Assembly: GCA_036971475.1 (NCBI GenBank) | Contig: JBAIZL010000002.1 | Coordinates: forward strand, 165,390,714 to 165,454,713 | DNA length: 64,000 bases | Direction: 5' to 3' | Source: Prosapia bicincta | Lineage: Eukaryota; Arthropoda; Insecta; Hemiptera; Cercopidae | Shown here: positions 1-11,215 of the stretch, piece by piece | Numbering within the stretch: position 1 is the first letter of the stretch | Layout: each line of letters starts with the position of its first letter | Position numbers and translations under genes: made by a program | The notes under the pieces: model-generated | Told to the model about the DNA's origin: nothing | The model's input: the letters and a program-made list of their open reading frames with translations, nothing else | The model's database searches: none

Positions 1-180
1 GCAAACAGTGGCTTTGCGCTTAAACACGGTATGTTTACCTTTTGCGTTTGTACGGTTCCCTTTTAACAAACAAATATCACTGTATTCTAGACGTATATAC
101 TTGAGTGTTGGAGCTCTAAAATTCGATACATTTTATTTATCTAATTTCTGCTAAGTTCTAAAATCTATTTACATTTCATT
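1..180 (-). repeat. Dispersed repeat copy 1 with a short conserved coding stretch, cut by window edge
   Basis: Read on the minus strand, this block matches 36629-36809 over about 180 bases with scattered substitutions and small indels. In both copies the last ~75 bases stay open and encode LLKGNR(T/A)NAKGKHTVFK followed by a basic ATVC segment. Several differences are synonymous, which suggests a translated ancestor. This copy has a two-base deletion just before the shared frame, so it cannot begin with the same ATG as the other copy. I do not recognise the family. The repeat continues beyond position 1. Confidence 0.7.
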
Positions 181-312
181 ATTAAAACAAAATATTATTG
201 AGATTTGTACGAAATATATCACTTGTTAAAAATATGTGCGTGGGTGTCTGTGAATGGTATTGGTGCGCATGGTTTGAATGGGTATAGTCTTGTGTGATAT
301 TTTAATTTATAG

Positions 313-981
313 TTATAGTTTTTGGGTATTTCGGTGAGTGACTAATAAGTTTTTTATTGTAATAAGGTATTTGCTAGTTGGGTCTGGGATTTGTTCGTAT
401 TTATTTTCTTTCATGTAGTTAGTCATTGAATCGATGTATTTGGTATTTTCTATTACTACTGGTGTATTTGTTTTATTGGATTTTAATATTAAGTAGTCGT
501 TGTTTTCTAGTTTTTCTCTAAGTTTTATAATTTCTTTTTTATTAATATATTGTTCCGTTTTTTTTGTTTTTTCCGTTTTTATTAGGTTAATTTTATTATT
601 CATTATGTTTCTTATGTGTTCAGTATTTTGGTGGGTAATTTTGTGGATGTTAGATTCTGTGGCAACTATTAGGTTTTTCATTATTTGTTTTTTGTTGAAA
701 TTAGGTAGGTTATATTTATTATTGTTTTTTTCTTTTTCAGTAAACTGTATTTTAGTTAAGTTTATGAATTTGTTGTTGTTAGAGGTGTGGATTGGTTCTA
801 GGCTATTATTTAGGTTATGCTGTTGTATTGATAAATTTTCAATTTTTCTGTTTTGTCTATTTATTGTGTTTGTTTTATGTTTTATTATAATTTGTTGTGT
901 TTTTCGTGTCGAAAAGTTATCGAAAAATTCGAATAGATCGTTTATCGTGTCGAATAAATCGACACCAAAATTACTTCCAAT
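313..981 (-). pseudogene. Penelope-like element, N-terminal half (inverted relative to its RT half)
   Basis: A 222-codon open frame runs on the minus strand from a stop near 984 to the stop at 313. It carries the usual N-terminal region of Penelope-like retroelement proteins: INLTKIQFTEKE near residue 80 (compare the family's 'NLS...LT..E' block), then YNLPNFNKKQ, and a K/N-rich stretch ending in NDYLILKSNKTNTPVVIENT and the DPT motif (KYEQIPDPTSKYL). In the family these blocks precede the RT palm. Here the frame ends just after DPT. The next recognisable part (RT with YVDD) is on the opposite strand from about 985, so the element has been split and inverted. RT motifs 1-3, which should follow DPT, were not found. 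The assignment rests on motif order; the family is established, the rearrangement is inference. Confidence 0.72.
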
Positions 982-984
982 TTA

Positions 985-1700
985 ACAATAAATACTATAA
1001 CCCAACAACTCGACTCCCCCATGGGACCACCCATATCATCAGCCTTGTCAGAAATATATTTACAACACTTTGAACAAATAATAATTAAACCTATACTAAA
1101 CACACATAATATTTCACTATGGACAAGTTATGTAGACGATATACTTGTCATATACCAACCTAACATTCGCAACGAACCATCATAATATTAAACAAAGTAA
1201 ATACATACAACGAAAACATACAATTCACCGTCGAAACAGAAAAAAATAGAACAATCAACTATCTCGACATCACATTAAATATAAATGATAATAAAATAGA
1301 AACTACAGTATACAGGAAAAATACTTCCAACAACACCACAATACACTACAAATCTAACCACCCCTGGACACACAAAATTACAACTTACAGTAACATGATA
1401 AATAAAGCAATAAAATACAAACAGGATAACAAACAAAAATTAAATGAAGAATTAGATAACATTACAAAAATAGCAATATAAAATGGATACAACAAACACC
1501 TTATAAAAAATATATAAAATAAATTCACAAAAAACCTAACATCAACACAACACTACTGCCGGAACACAAAAATAATAAAAATAAAAAATCTACCTAAAAT
1601 ATAAATACACCAATAACAAAATAGAAAAAATAACAAATATATACAACAAAGAATACTACACACCAACATACAAACCAAAGAACAAAATAATAAAATATCC
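985..1700 (+). pseudogene. Penelope-like reverse transcriptase, palm/thumb part, frameshifted
   Basis: Plus-strand translation gives DSPMGPPISSALSEIYLQHF, then WTSYVDDILVIY. These are the '(A/P)MGSPLSP..A' block and the catalytic YVDD box of Penelope-like RTs. After a frameshift near 1180-1190 it continues with NENIQFTVETE, INYLDITLNI, TTVYRKNTS and HYKSNHPWTHK, matching the thumb blocks 'I.FT.E', 'LD' and 'VYRK.T...S.HP' of the family. Stops appear near 1479 and further on, so it is dead. It lies immediately next to the oppositely oriented N-terminal half and runs directly into the GIY-YIG domain downstream. Reverse transcription primed at the target is the known role of the family. Confidence 0.88.
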
Positions 1701-2150
1701 TAATAACACAAACCACAAAATATATTCAGAAAAACATAACCTATCAGGAATTTACAAAATTACATGTAAGTACTATAATGCATTTTACATAGGGAAAACA
1801 ACCAGATCATTTAAAATAAGATTTGTAGAACAATATAGGGCATTCAAAAACAAAAATTAAAAAATATCAAATGTTGCAGCACACCTAATCTCACATAAAC
1901 ATGAAATAACCAATTACGAAAATAACCTAACCATACTTGAAATAAATAATAACCCAATATAACTAAACTCACTAGAAAAATACCACATTTATAAAAACAT
2001 ACACAACAATTTAATGAATCTACAAACAACATATACAGAAGACATACTATTCAAAAAACTTTATACACAAGAATCAAGAGGAAACGTGTATGACGTCAAC
2101 ATTTACCAACACGACGGACCGAACATCAACACCAGAAAAATTAAAAAAAA
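1610..2150 (+). pseudogene. Penelope-like GIY-YIG endonuclease domain, decayed
   Basis: The frame gives LSGIYKITCKYYNAFYIGKT, then RSFKIRFVEQYRAF. This contains the GIY motif, the YIG motif about ten residues later, and the conserved Arg of the GIY-YIG nuclease. After an in-frame TAA it continues with SNVAAHLISHKHEI and SLEKYHIYKN, which resemble the family's 'S.VA.H' block and the Glu-bearing helix. Two in-frame stops (near 1858 and 1960) inactivate it. In Penelope-like elements this domain nicks target DNA. The element seems to end before the (AT)n tract at 2304; a 3' UTR of about 150 bp is plausible. Confidence 0.9.
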
Positions 2151-2303
2151 GTAATCAGTGATTCGACAATGGTCAAGTGACCGGAAGGCGCCTCATCACA
2201 CAAGGTAAAATCATTGCACTTAATTGTGGAAAATATACTTACAAAATATTAACTTCATAAAGTCAGTGCAACGTAAAAACAATGGAGAACGTAAAATATC
2301 AAG

Positions 2304-2304
2304 A

Positions 2305-2370
<66 letters not shown>
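2304..2370. repeat. (AT)n microsatellite
   Basis: Almost pure AT dinucleotide tract with one early interruption (TACATA), just downstream of the Penelope-like remnant. Confidence 0.95.
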
Positions 2371-2373
<3 letters not shown>

Positions 2374-4554
2374 GAAAATGTGAAGTAGTAGGAGGAATTT
2401 AAAAAAACAACAAATACAAACTTTATAAAGAGATATTTTCTATAACAATTAAAAACTATGAAAATATATAATTTAAATATAAAATTATGAAAATTTTAAA
2501 ATATTAAAACTATATCCAATATGAACGTACGCACAAATAAAATTTTCATACTTCGGTGCGTGCCGTTGGCTCTATTGACTATATTATTCAGCACACGATT
2601 TGTTAATTTTAGAAGCAAAACCGCATCAATGTTTGTGCATAATATTTTCAGCGAGAACACTGAGTTGCAGTTATTCCTTCGGCAATACGTGTTTGCAATG
2701 ATAATGTGTGACCGCCTATGTTTAACGTCCTACACATGCAGAGAGCAACCGTACATATAGAACCTTATTATACCTACTTCATAGTACTGTCAATGCACTG
2801 TCGTTTGTATTGTTCACTATCATGATGAATTAATATAAATACAAAACCTTTACTTATAATGCTGGTCTGTAACAGTTTCTAATAATATTAATTAACTTAA
2901 GACATATTTATAATATGTTGGTCTAGTAATAAGCAAAAAACGTGATAATCTGTAAACAAAATATATATAAAATATAGTTTAAAGTAAAAATATATCATAT
3001 TGTAACAAAATCTGTTAAATAGTATTTCTTTTGGTCTTGTAGTAAATTCTTCACAACAGATCGCTGATTAGTTATATGTAATATTTAGATTTATCAACAC
3101 CTCTAAGTTTTATTAAATCACAAACACCTTGTTATTTAGACTAAGTCATTAAATAATGAAAATGTTAATCACACAATAAATAGGTTTAATTTACTTGTGT
3201 AAATTAATATTCTCAATATTGTGTAGTTACACATTGAACCCTTAATCGCACGTTTCCGGAATCAGAGGCAGCATTAAGGAAGAGCCTAACGGCTTTAACT
3301 TTCTGCATGGCGTGACATAGAACTAACTTCACCAACAAACAGGTCCCCAGAGGTTAATTTCGTTCCAGAAGTGAGGTGGGGTCACGCCAGAAAATATTTT
3401 ATGTACCGTTAACCTTGAGAAATTATCTTTGGCAACTTTTTGTAGCATTCACATTTTGTAACCGGTAACCTTTACGCGTTCATTTGCACAATACAAAAAC
3501 AATGATAAGACAACGACTCAGTTTTAGGAAAATGATAATTTTAATTAAACAGAAAAACAATTTTAGCATTTAAAGGTTATATCTTGTGGTTACTATTATA
3601 ATCAATTTTCATAATATAGACATTTTCCAATTATATTAAAACTAACGTCTCTCAGGTTCCTCAACATACTCTATTCCCTGGTTTAATATTACAATATAGT
3701 TTAGCTAATACTAATGTCATTCGTATTTATCAAATAATTGTATAAAATTTTACTTTAGTTTTCCTCGTGCCGATAATGTTTATGGTTAATATTATGTAAT
3801 AAAAATACCCAATCTTGAAGAACCATAGACAACACCTCACTTTGCATCTCTTCTTTGTCAAGTATATGCTACTGTGGAATCAAGTTTCCTCTCATACCTT
3901 AAATCATCTAGGGTCGGCAACCGGCGACTAGCGAACAACATGCATCGATTATCTGAATCGATTATACTCTCTTTTCACCGCACACCTCTCCCGTAACAAG
4001 CGTCGTCACTGTCGTCAGTCCGACAGAAGCTCTCGAAAGACGCAAGACAATATAGCGTCTTCACCAGTGCTTTGGCTGTGACGTATAGTTTGTTGATTCT
4101 GTAAAGTTTATAAAAACTAAAATGTTTAGACTGCGCCGTGTAAAACACGTTCTGACAAGTCCATTCCTGCAATTCGGCGATTACCGCACACGGAAGGCAA
4201 CCACAGATGTTAAGAAGCTATAGTCAATCATAACTATATAGCAAATCAGAACAAGAGAGAGTGAGACTAACAGTTTTTTGTGTCTAAATTATTCATTCTA
4301 TTAAATATATTATTAAGGAATTATTTATTTTATTTAGGTATGTATTTTTATTTGGGAAATATCGTTGTTAATTGTTTTTTCATAAATTATATTTCATTAT
4401 GCCCAAATTCACTTATGGATTTACTTAAATATATGTTAACATATGTCGTTCGCTTTCATATGCTACTCAGATGGCCTTCCTACTTATCTTATTTCCCACA
4501 AAAAACTCGCACACAATAAGAAATCAAATTGATAGAGCCACTTCACTAAATACA
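2371..4554. other. AT-rich gene-free stretch
   Basis: No coding region or RNA gene could be supported. Two short open stretches (2521-2760 plus; 3975-4172 minus) have somewhat higher G+C but no recognisable domain or partner copy. The segment 3240-3480 is also less AT-rich, with nothing identifiable in it. Confidence 0.5.
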
Positions 4555-4561
4555 TATTCAG

Positions 4562-4880
4562 TTTGCTAGTAAATATCCAGCCAGTGAAGAACGAAAAATA
4601 ATTGTCGACGACCTCCGTAAGCAAAAACAGCAATCAAGATCGATGTTAAGTAACTGGACGCCATCGACAATAAAATGTTAACCTGGCAAGCTTCGCGGTG
4701 TCACTTGAAATAGCAATAGAAGGCAAAACATTCACCGATGGTGAATATGTCAAAGATTTCTTCATAAGTTCATCTGAAGAAGTGACTCGTATATTCAGAA
4801 ACAAATATGAAATCTTGAAAAAAATCAAATTTGCCACTATCAGCTAAAACAGTACATCTACTGTTTTCAATTTTTAATTA
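4562..4880 (+). pseudogene. hAT-like transposase-derived fragment (GTF2IRD2/ZBED-type), frameshifted
   Basis: Three successive plus-strand frames encode FASKYPASEERKIIVDDL and a Q/S-rich segment, then SFAVSLEIAIEGKTFTDGEY and VKDFF, FRNKYEILKKIK, and after another frameshift LPLSAKTVH. This order ('KYP...R...I..L', 'A...IA..gKpF.dgE.vK', 'F.nK..I...I..lpLS..TV') is that of the N-terminal region of hAT-related proteins usually annotated as GTF2IRD2-like or ZBED-like. The catalytic hAT core and dimerisation domain are absent; similarity fades by about 4880. At least two frameshifts mark it as a short dead remnant. Assignment is from memory of the family pattern. Confidence 0.62.
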
Positions 4881-7519
4881 TTTGATGTTTTTAAAATTTA
4901 TATGCTGAAAATTTGGTAATTTAAAATGTGTATGAACAATTTTTATGTATATAGGAATGTTTATTTCAGACGATGTAAACAAAGGTTGCCGATGTTTATT
5001 TCAGACAGGTAAAATCAAAATCTCAAAACACTGATAATTCTGTTCGCCCATACCCTGAGTTCGTCCTGTACTATACCGCTTGCAGACCTGGTTTGCTATT
5101 GCTGTACACCTACTCTTGACTCCTCCCGTTTAACAACTTTACAATTTTAAACTTACAAAAATAACGTCCGACTGTTCATTTATTATATGTTCTTTCTTTA
5201 ATTTTAATTTATAAATCTCATAACTTTCTAAAATATTGTTTTATTACCAAAACATAATATATTCACTTTATTCTTCATTTCTTCAGTGTATGACTCTCTT
5301 GAAACAAATGTGAGAGCATATGTCTCGTAGCATGATTTGAAACATGTAACATTAGACACTAATCTATAATCTACAAGTGCATACGAGCCCAGTTTTGTTA
5401 GAGCTAATCACATCACTGCAAACCGAAATTACGCTTCTATATCGCCACCTTTTCATGGTGAAATAACTCAATTATTTTTGCAAAGTAGCTAATATTAAAC
5501 AACATTATCAAAGTTGGTAATCGACATAATAACTATATATATTTGATTAAATTTAGTCAAAACAATCAATTGTTTTTCGAGTAGTAAAATTTAGTCTTAA
5601 ATTTATTTAAAGAGTAAATACAAAATCAATTAAATATAACAAACAGTACATATCTTGATGACACTATTTCATTTCGACAACAAGTAGTTTAGCTTTAGAA
5701 ATGGTTGGAGGCTAAGAATCATAAACAATTTGTATTCGATTGTAAAGAGTTTAAGTTATAAAAAGTTATTATTTTTATTTATTGATAGATTTTTATTTTG
5801 AATCTAAAATTAATGACATAATTAGACTGGAAAAATTAGAAAAACAATAGAAATAATAAATATATGCTATATTATCATAAATAATATGATTAGACTGAAT
5901 TATTCAAAGCAGTTGCTATTAAGTGTATAGAATTATTGTATTAAATTAATTTAATTTTTTTTTCTATCTGAAATTTGCAAAATATTAACTATCTTAATAA
6001 TATTAACTGAATTAAAATAGTGACTGAATTAATTATTATTATTTACATAGTAAACGAAGGTAAATAATTCCTTGTAACGTTATTAATGTCGAATATAATT
6101 TTTTTTAAATGCGTTTCATGCTTAAATACATTCATCAACAGTTCACTAGAATCTACTTTAATAGAATATGTGCCCCTTAAATTAACTGAAATCACACTTA
6201 GTTCATGTATTTATTGAAATTAAACAGGTTATCAAAATTCATTGCTTACAGAAATCTAATAACTCGTCATTGAGTCTGCAAGAACTCTGAGACGTTTCTA
6301 TTTAATTATTAATTGTCTTTAAATTATACGATGTTATCTTTTTATATATATCTAGGAATCATTACATCTAATATTATTCCCTAATGACGACCTTCCCCTC
6401 TATTCTTACACAACCTGATATATTCAATTTCTAAGATTTGCTGAATGTAAATAGACCCTTACATCTTCTAAGCTAGGTTTCACATCGGTGCTATTAAAAT
6501 GTTGTTTGGTTTTGTACAAACTTTATTTTGTTGAAAACATAAAATGGAAAATCTTTTCATTCTTCAATTGACTGAACCATTGAATTATAGAAACTTTTCT
6601 GGTATCTTTATGAAAAATGATAAATTAAAGGGAAATATTTTTACAAGATGTGAAGTCAGACTACTTCGGTATCACTAAACATGGAATATCGACGACACTT
6701 ATGGTAACACTTCTAGACGGACCAGTGATAACGAAACATTGATATCTATGCAAACCATTAACAAAGACATTGATAGCGTTGCCAAATGAGGCACAAAAAT
6801 ATCCTTAGATCACCATGAAGTAATACAAATAATAAAGAAAATATTCCTATAAATTTGGTGTATTTGAACCAATAAATTATTTTAATAATAAATATATTAG
6901 CTTTATTTCTATAAATAAGTTATTATATTGAAACAATCGAATAAAAAATATTTTATATCTCATATAAAACCAACTGCGTCCACAATGTTACAAACTACAA
7001 AAGAAATACAAAATATGCTTTTAGTTAAAGAAATGTAATAAACTTTTTAGTTTAACACAAGACTCGGCATATATTTTATATCCTTGAGCTTTGATTATCA
7101 ACCAAGATTCTTCCATTTTGCAGAGGCAGATGAATTTTGAGAAATAAAGCTAGCTACAGTTTTATGTTTTTGACACAAATCTTGTTAGCAAGTAACGTCA
7201 ACTTTCTGAAATGTTTTTGCTTTTATACGCCCAATTTAAAAGCTGTAGTGAGGTGCTTTTTATTTCAAAATGTTAAGAGGTAATGTTTTGTATGTATTGT
7301 ACTGTAAAAAAAATTCATTTTAATTTATATATACTTTTTAAAATTTATATCTAAGTTATGCCAATTTTAAACAAATATTTAATAGATACAGAACAGTATA
7401 GATATGCTTGTTACAAGTTTATTGCTTTTCTAATGTAATATTATCAATATATTTTCATTTTTTTATACAAATATTTATTCTGTAGTTTTAAATTAAATTT
7501 CGACTTCAAAAATCAAGAG
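4881..7519. other. AT-rich gene-free stretch
   Basis: Only short open frames full of stops; no domain, RNA gene, array or obvious repeat seen. Confidence 0.5.
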
Positions 7520-7520
7520 A

Positions 7521-7583
<63 letters not shown>

Positions 7584-7605
7584 CGCGCTCGCGCGCGTGT
7601 GTGTG
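7520..7605. repeat. Compound (AT)n(GT)n microsatellite with a GC-alternating end
   Basis: An AT run turns into a GT run and then an alternating GAGCGCGCTCGCGCGCG segment before returning to GT. The whole tract alternates purine and pyrimidine. Confidence 0.95.
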
Positions 7606-8139
7606 GTGACGTCATAACTTAGATCGCCTTGAAACTACAAAATATTTTTTTTTTATTATTGCAATTACTCATAAAGCCTGGGCATTAATGCATATCTATA
7701 CGGGTTTTTTCTACATTAATAGATTTGCCGCTCACTTAAGATGTATCATCTTCTGTCTAAGTTTATTGAAGGGAGTAGATGAAGGTGGGATGGAATGGAA
7801 GTGTGATTAAAGGGAAGAGTGGTGATGTCATAATGTCGTTACCGGGGTAACCACATAACAGTTAAGCATAAAATCATTGAGGCTCAGAAGAAAACCATTA
7901 CATTACTCGTGAATAAAATATGCAAGAAGTTCTCTCAGAATTTGTGAATATAGAACTCAATTACCTAAACTTACAGTAATAAATTTTATTTTTAATTAAC
8001 AATATTTGAAGTTTCCATTAGGTTAGAGTCTTTTGCATATATGAAATATTCCACTTGTTTCTTAAACTAGTCTTTTTATTTTGAAAAATACTGAAACACA
8101 CTTAATTAAATTGTGTAAAAAGAAAGTTTTTCTATTTAA

Positions 8140-8303
8140 ACTTAGCAATATTAGCTACTTGACTAACTCATAGTTAAAGTAAATATATAAAAAAAACTTC
8201 ATCAGGGAAAATCTTCTAGTGCGCTCATAAACCTTTGCCTCGGCAAGTTTTTATAAATTTACTTTAATCTAAGTTAGGCAATCTTGCTAAGTTTAAATAC
8301 AAA
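8140..8303. repeat. Foldback inverted repeat (hairpin element)
   Basis: TATTTAAACTTAGCAA and, further on, TTAAAGTAAAT at 8140-8205 recur as reverse complement at 8248-8303 in the same order, with small gaps. The arms are about 55-60 nt and imperfect, and the unpaired centre is about 45 nt. It could be a foldback MITE; no TSD was identified. Confidence 0.6.
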
Positions 8304-8779
8304 AGTTTAGTCGAGAGTCAGCAGCTTCAGATTTTTTTTCAAAATATAAAGGAAGAAATATATTACAAACCTCATGAAAGGATCATATCCTGCTCAAAGT
8401 AAACTCATATCTTAAACTCAGAGTTATTTACTTCTATTACTTAGCATCTGAGATAATTTATACATTATTCTTTTAAGGTGATTAGAAACTTTTCACAACC
8501 TCCTTTAAATTCTGAATTCGAAATTTATATAAATTCAGTTTAATTGTTTAAAGCAAAAGATCAGTCAGAGCACAGAATAGTAACAGATTTTGAAGCTGTT
8601 CTTTCTAAATAAAAACCTTTCTGGCTCAAATATTTTAAATTAAACTATTTATAGTTAAGAGTTATTTTTATTATGATTGTTGTTCATGGTTTTTTATTTA
8701 TTTTAATGACATTATTGTTTTAATGTATAATAATGTTGTTGTTGTTTTTATTACTATTATAATTGTGATTTTTAATATT
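8304..8779. other. AT-rich flank of the R1-type insertion
   Basis: Nothing recognisable. Near the end the sequence becomes T-rich with ATT/GTT repeats. Confidence 0.5.
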
Positions 8780-8790
8780 AGCCTGTTATT
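8780..8790. repeat. Target-site duplication, 3' side of R1-type element
   Basis: AGCCTGTTATT is identical to 13513-13523 on the other side of the element. Confidence 0.85.
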
Positions 8791-8985
8791 TTTTTTTAAT
8801 TTATTTATTATTTTTTTAACGACGAGAATGCTTTATGCACAGAGTGTGGGACTCCTCTCGATGCTGCACTAGGCTCTACATCTGAAAGTTTACCCACTAA
8901 ACTCGTCACCCTCCAGGCAGATTTCCACCCCGGAACCGCCGAAGCATTACTTCAGGGTTGTGCCTCTTATACTTCCTCCATTATA
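8791..8985 (-). other. 3' UTR and A-rich tail of the R1-type element
   Basis: The ORF2 stop is at 8986. About 165 bases of 3' UTR follow to about 8820, ending in GACGAGAATGCTTTATGCAC as read on the plus strand. Then comes a degraded oligo(A) tail on the minus strand (8791-8819, T runs with A interruptions on plus). The same UTR is present in the truncated copy at 22615-22780, which confirms the 3' boundary. Confidence 0.85.
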
Positions 8986-9939
8986 TTACGGATCTAACCA
9001 TCCTTCTTCTTTTTTACATCGTAGAATAGATTCGATGTATTTCGATGCCATATTCCAGTTGGCTTCCGATGCAAGCATCGTCCGCACAAAGATCTCTGGG
9101 GAGAGACCCGTGGCATATGTCATCAATCGACTCCTCTGGTCTACGAATCTGGTGCACTCAAAGAAGGTGTGCCTCGAGTCATCCAGTTTGTCGCTACATA
9201 TCCGGCAGTTCTGGGACAGAACTTTTCCCATCTTGAACAGGTATGCCCTAAAGTACCCGTGGCCTGTCAGGAACTGTGTGATATAGAAGTTCACTTCCCC
9301 GTGCCTGCGTTCTGTCCATTCCTTTAACCTTCTTATCAGAAGGAACGTCCACCTACCTGACCGTTCATGATTCCATCGTTGTTGCCACTGGTTCATGGCT
9401 TGTGCTCTGGCTCGCTTGACCGCCTCTATTTTGCCTATCTCTTTACTGTTATTAAATACAAATTTGCTCTCTTGAGCCAATAGGTCGATTGGCACAACAC
9501 CTTCCACAACCAGCACAGCTGCCGACGAAACAGTACGGTAGGCGCTTGCTATTCTTAGCGCTAGCATTCGTTGAATCGTATCGAGTCTGGTACGGTACTT
9601 CTGTACCTTCAAAGTGTCGGCCCAGATTTCAGCACCATAGAGCATGATGGATTGCACCGTAGACCATAGGAGTCGTCTCCTGCTTGCCCTTGGGCCACCG
9701 ACGTTAGCCATCAATCTTGCGAGTGACGAGGTCACAGCCGCAGCCTTATCACAGGTCATGCGAAGATGTTCCTCGTACGTCAGCTTTTTGTCCAGCTTGA
9801 CTCCTATGTACTTCACCGCTCTCTTAGTGAAGAGCGTCTCCTGTCTCACAACCATTGGTACCACCATCGGCATCCTCCTTCCAGATAATAAAACTATCTC
9901 AGTCTTGGAAACGGCCAACTGTAGACCGTGTTCTGTCAT
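8986..9939 (-). pseudogene. R1-type ORF2, C-terminal part: RT thumb and CCHC
   Basis: 317 codons after an in-frame TAG. They begin with HGLQLAVSKTEIVLLSG (RT motif D region), then VKYIGVKLDKKLTYEEHL (motif E, 'Y.G..LD'), WSTVQSIMLYGAEIW, and the R1-clade signature blocks MNQWQQRWN, SGRWTFLLIRRLKEW and ITQFLTGHGYF. These are followed by a zinc-knuckle-like C-x2-C-x8-H-x4-C (CRICSDKLDDSRHTFFEC). The protein ends at GWLDP. The TAG separating it from the upstream part replaces the Trp expected in INLWMTEHGL-type context (inference). This part is otherwise intact and collinear with the family. Confidence 0.93.
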
Positions 9940-10410
9940 CTATAGGTTAATCCTACGCATGACCTGATTCAGCCGTACCTGCGCCAACTCAGTGCTGCGA
10001 GCTGTAATGACAGCAGCAACATCATCGGCGTAGCCCACCAGATATGCATCTTCTGGCATTTCTAATCTCAGAAGACCATCAAATGCCACATTCCACAGGT
10101 CTGGTCCCAGTACCGATCCTTGGGCTGCTCCAGCTGCGATTTCCTTTGTCCACTGTCTTCCGTCAGCAGTCCAGATTAGCCGCCGATCCCTCAGGTAGTC
10201 TCTGATCACGGCCAACAGATACCTTGGAACAAAGAATTTCCGTTCCAGCGCCTCCATTATGGTCGACCATCGCACAGAGTTAAATGCGTTCTTCACATCT
10301 AACGTTACCAGCATAACAATCGGTCTGGCACCATGACACACAATATCTCCCAATTTCCTGGCCTCTATCACCTGTTGGATAGCCGTTACTGTGGAATGCC
10401 CTTCCCTAAA
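9940..10410 (-). pseudogene. R1-type ORF2, reverse transcriptase catalytic core
   Basis: In the same frame as the preceding and following parts but enclosed by two stops. It carries FREGHSTVTAI, motif A LVTLDVKNAFNSV with the first catalytic Asp, motif B AAQGSVLGPDLWN, and motif C LVGYADDVAAVI with the YADD pair. All three catalytic Asp are present. The upstream stop (TGA at the position of the Gly in the usual 'NQHGFR' block) and the downstream TAG are point changes. The polymerase core has therefore lost reading continuity but not its active-site residues. Confidence 0.93.
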
Positions 10411-11193
10411 TCAATGCTGGTTCTTGGTAAGGCCTCCTGCCGCCTGTATTGCCTTTTGTAGCCTCGGTCTTATTAATTTTTCCATTACCTTTCCCAATGT
10501 GTCCAGCATGCACAACGGTCTGTAAGATGATGGATCGTCAGAGGAGCCCTTCCCTTTATATATGAGCACAAGCCGCGCTACTTTCCACTGTGATGCGAAT
10601 ATGCCTGACTTCAGACAGGCATTGTACATGTCCAGTAGAGGGCTTGGTTGTGCTTGAACCACCACCTTCAATACCTCTGGTGGGATTCCGTCTGGTCCTG
10701 GGGCTTTCCCATTTTTTAATGACATCACGGCCGTGATCAGTTCTGACTCAGTGAACAAAGGAATATCACCGCTCCCACGTGGTTCTTCAGGAGAGATCAG
10801 ACGCTGGTGATCGGGAAATAGTGCTTCCACAATTCGTCTCGTTGCGCTGGCGCTCAATGCCTGGTCAGAGGATCCGCCGCTCAGCTTTCGTGTAACTATT
10901 TTATAGCCCATACCCCATGGGTCTTCATTAATCTCTTCGCAAAGGGATCTCCAGCAACAATCCTTGCTCTGCCGGATTGCCAAAACAAGAGCCTTTTTTG
11001 CCTCCTTGTGCTCTAAGGCTAGAGCCGCTGCCTTAACCCCGCCACGAGATCTCTGTGCCTTCCGTCTAAGTTGAAGACATCTTCTTCTGAGATCGGCTAT
11101 ATTGTCGGTCCACCAATAGGCTTGCTGTCTTGCTTTGCGGATGCTCTTACGAGGCATTGCCATTTGGCAGGCTTTTCGTATGACGTAGGTCAC
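10411..11193 (-). pseudogene. R1-type ORF2, linker and RT N-terminal region
   Basis: 260 codons from about VTYVIRKACQMAMPR ('AC..AMPR', the usual post-endonuclease linker block), through WWTDNIADLRRRC, KNGKAPGPDGIPPEVLK (RT motif 0/1) and SYRPLCMLDTLGKVMEKL (motif 2), ending in LTKNQH before an in-frame TGA. It lies one frame off the endonuclease part; an in-frame TAA plus a frameshift separate them between about 11180 and 11240. The first residue shown is only the first potential start; the natural protein would be continuous with the endonuclease. Confidence 0.92.
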
Positions 11194-11215
11194 CTGTTAA
11201 ACGGCACTATATCCC

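Noticed and set aside
500..985. 161-codon plus-strand open frame rich in Phe/Leu/Cys
   Set aside because: It is the antisense shadow of the Asn/Lys/Ile-rich Penelope-like N-terminal frame on the minus strand.
2521..2760. 79-codon ORF of moderate G+C
   Set aside because: No domain, no second copy, no splice or regulatory context; length is compatible with chance.
3975..4172. 65-codon minus-strand ORF
   Set aside because: Somewhat G+C-rich but with no recognisable motif or conserved partner.
8960..9967. Plus-strand open frames across the R1-type ORF2
   Set aside because: Antisense shadows of the minus-strand RT frame.
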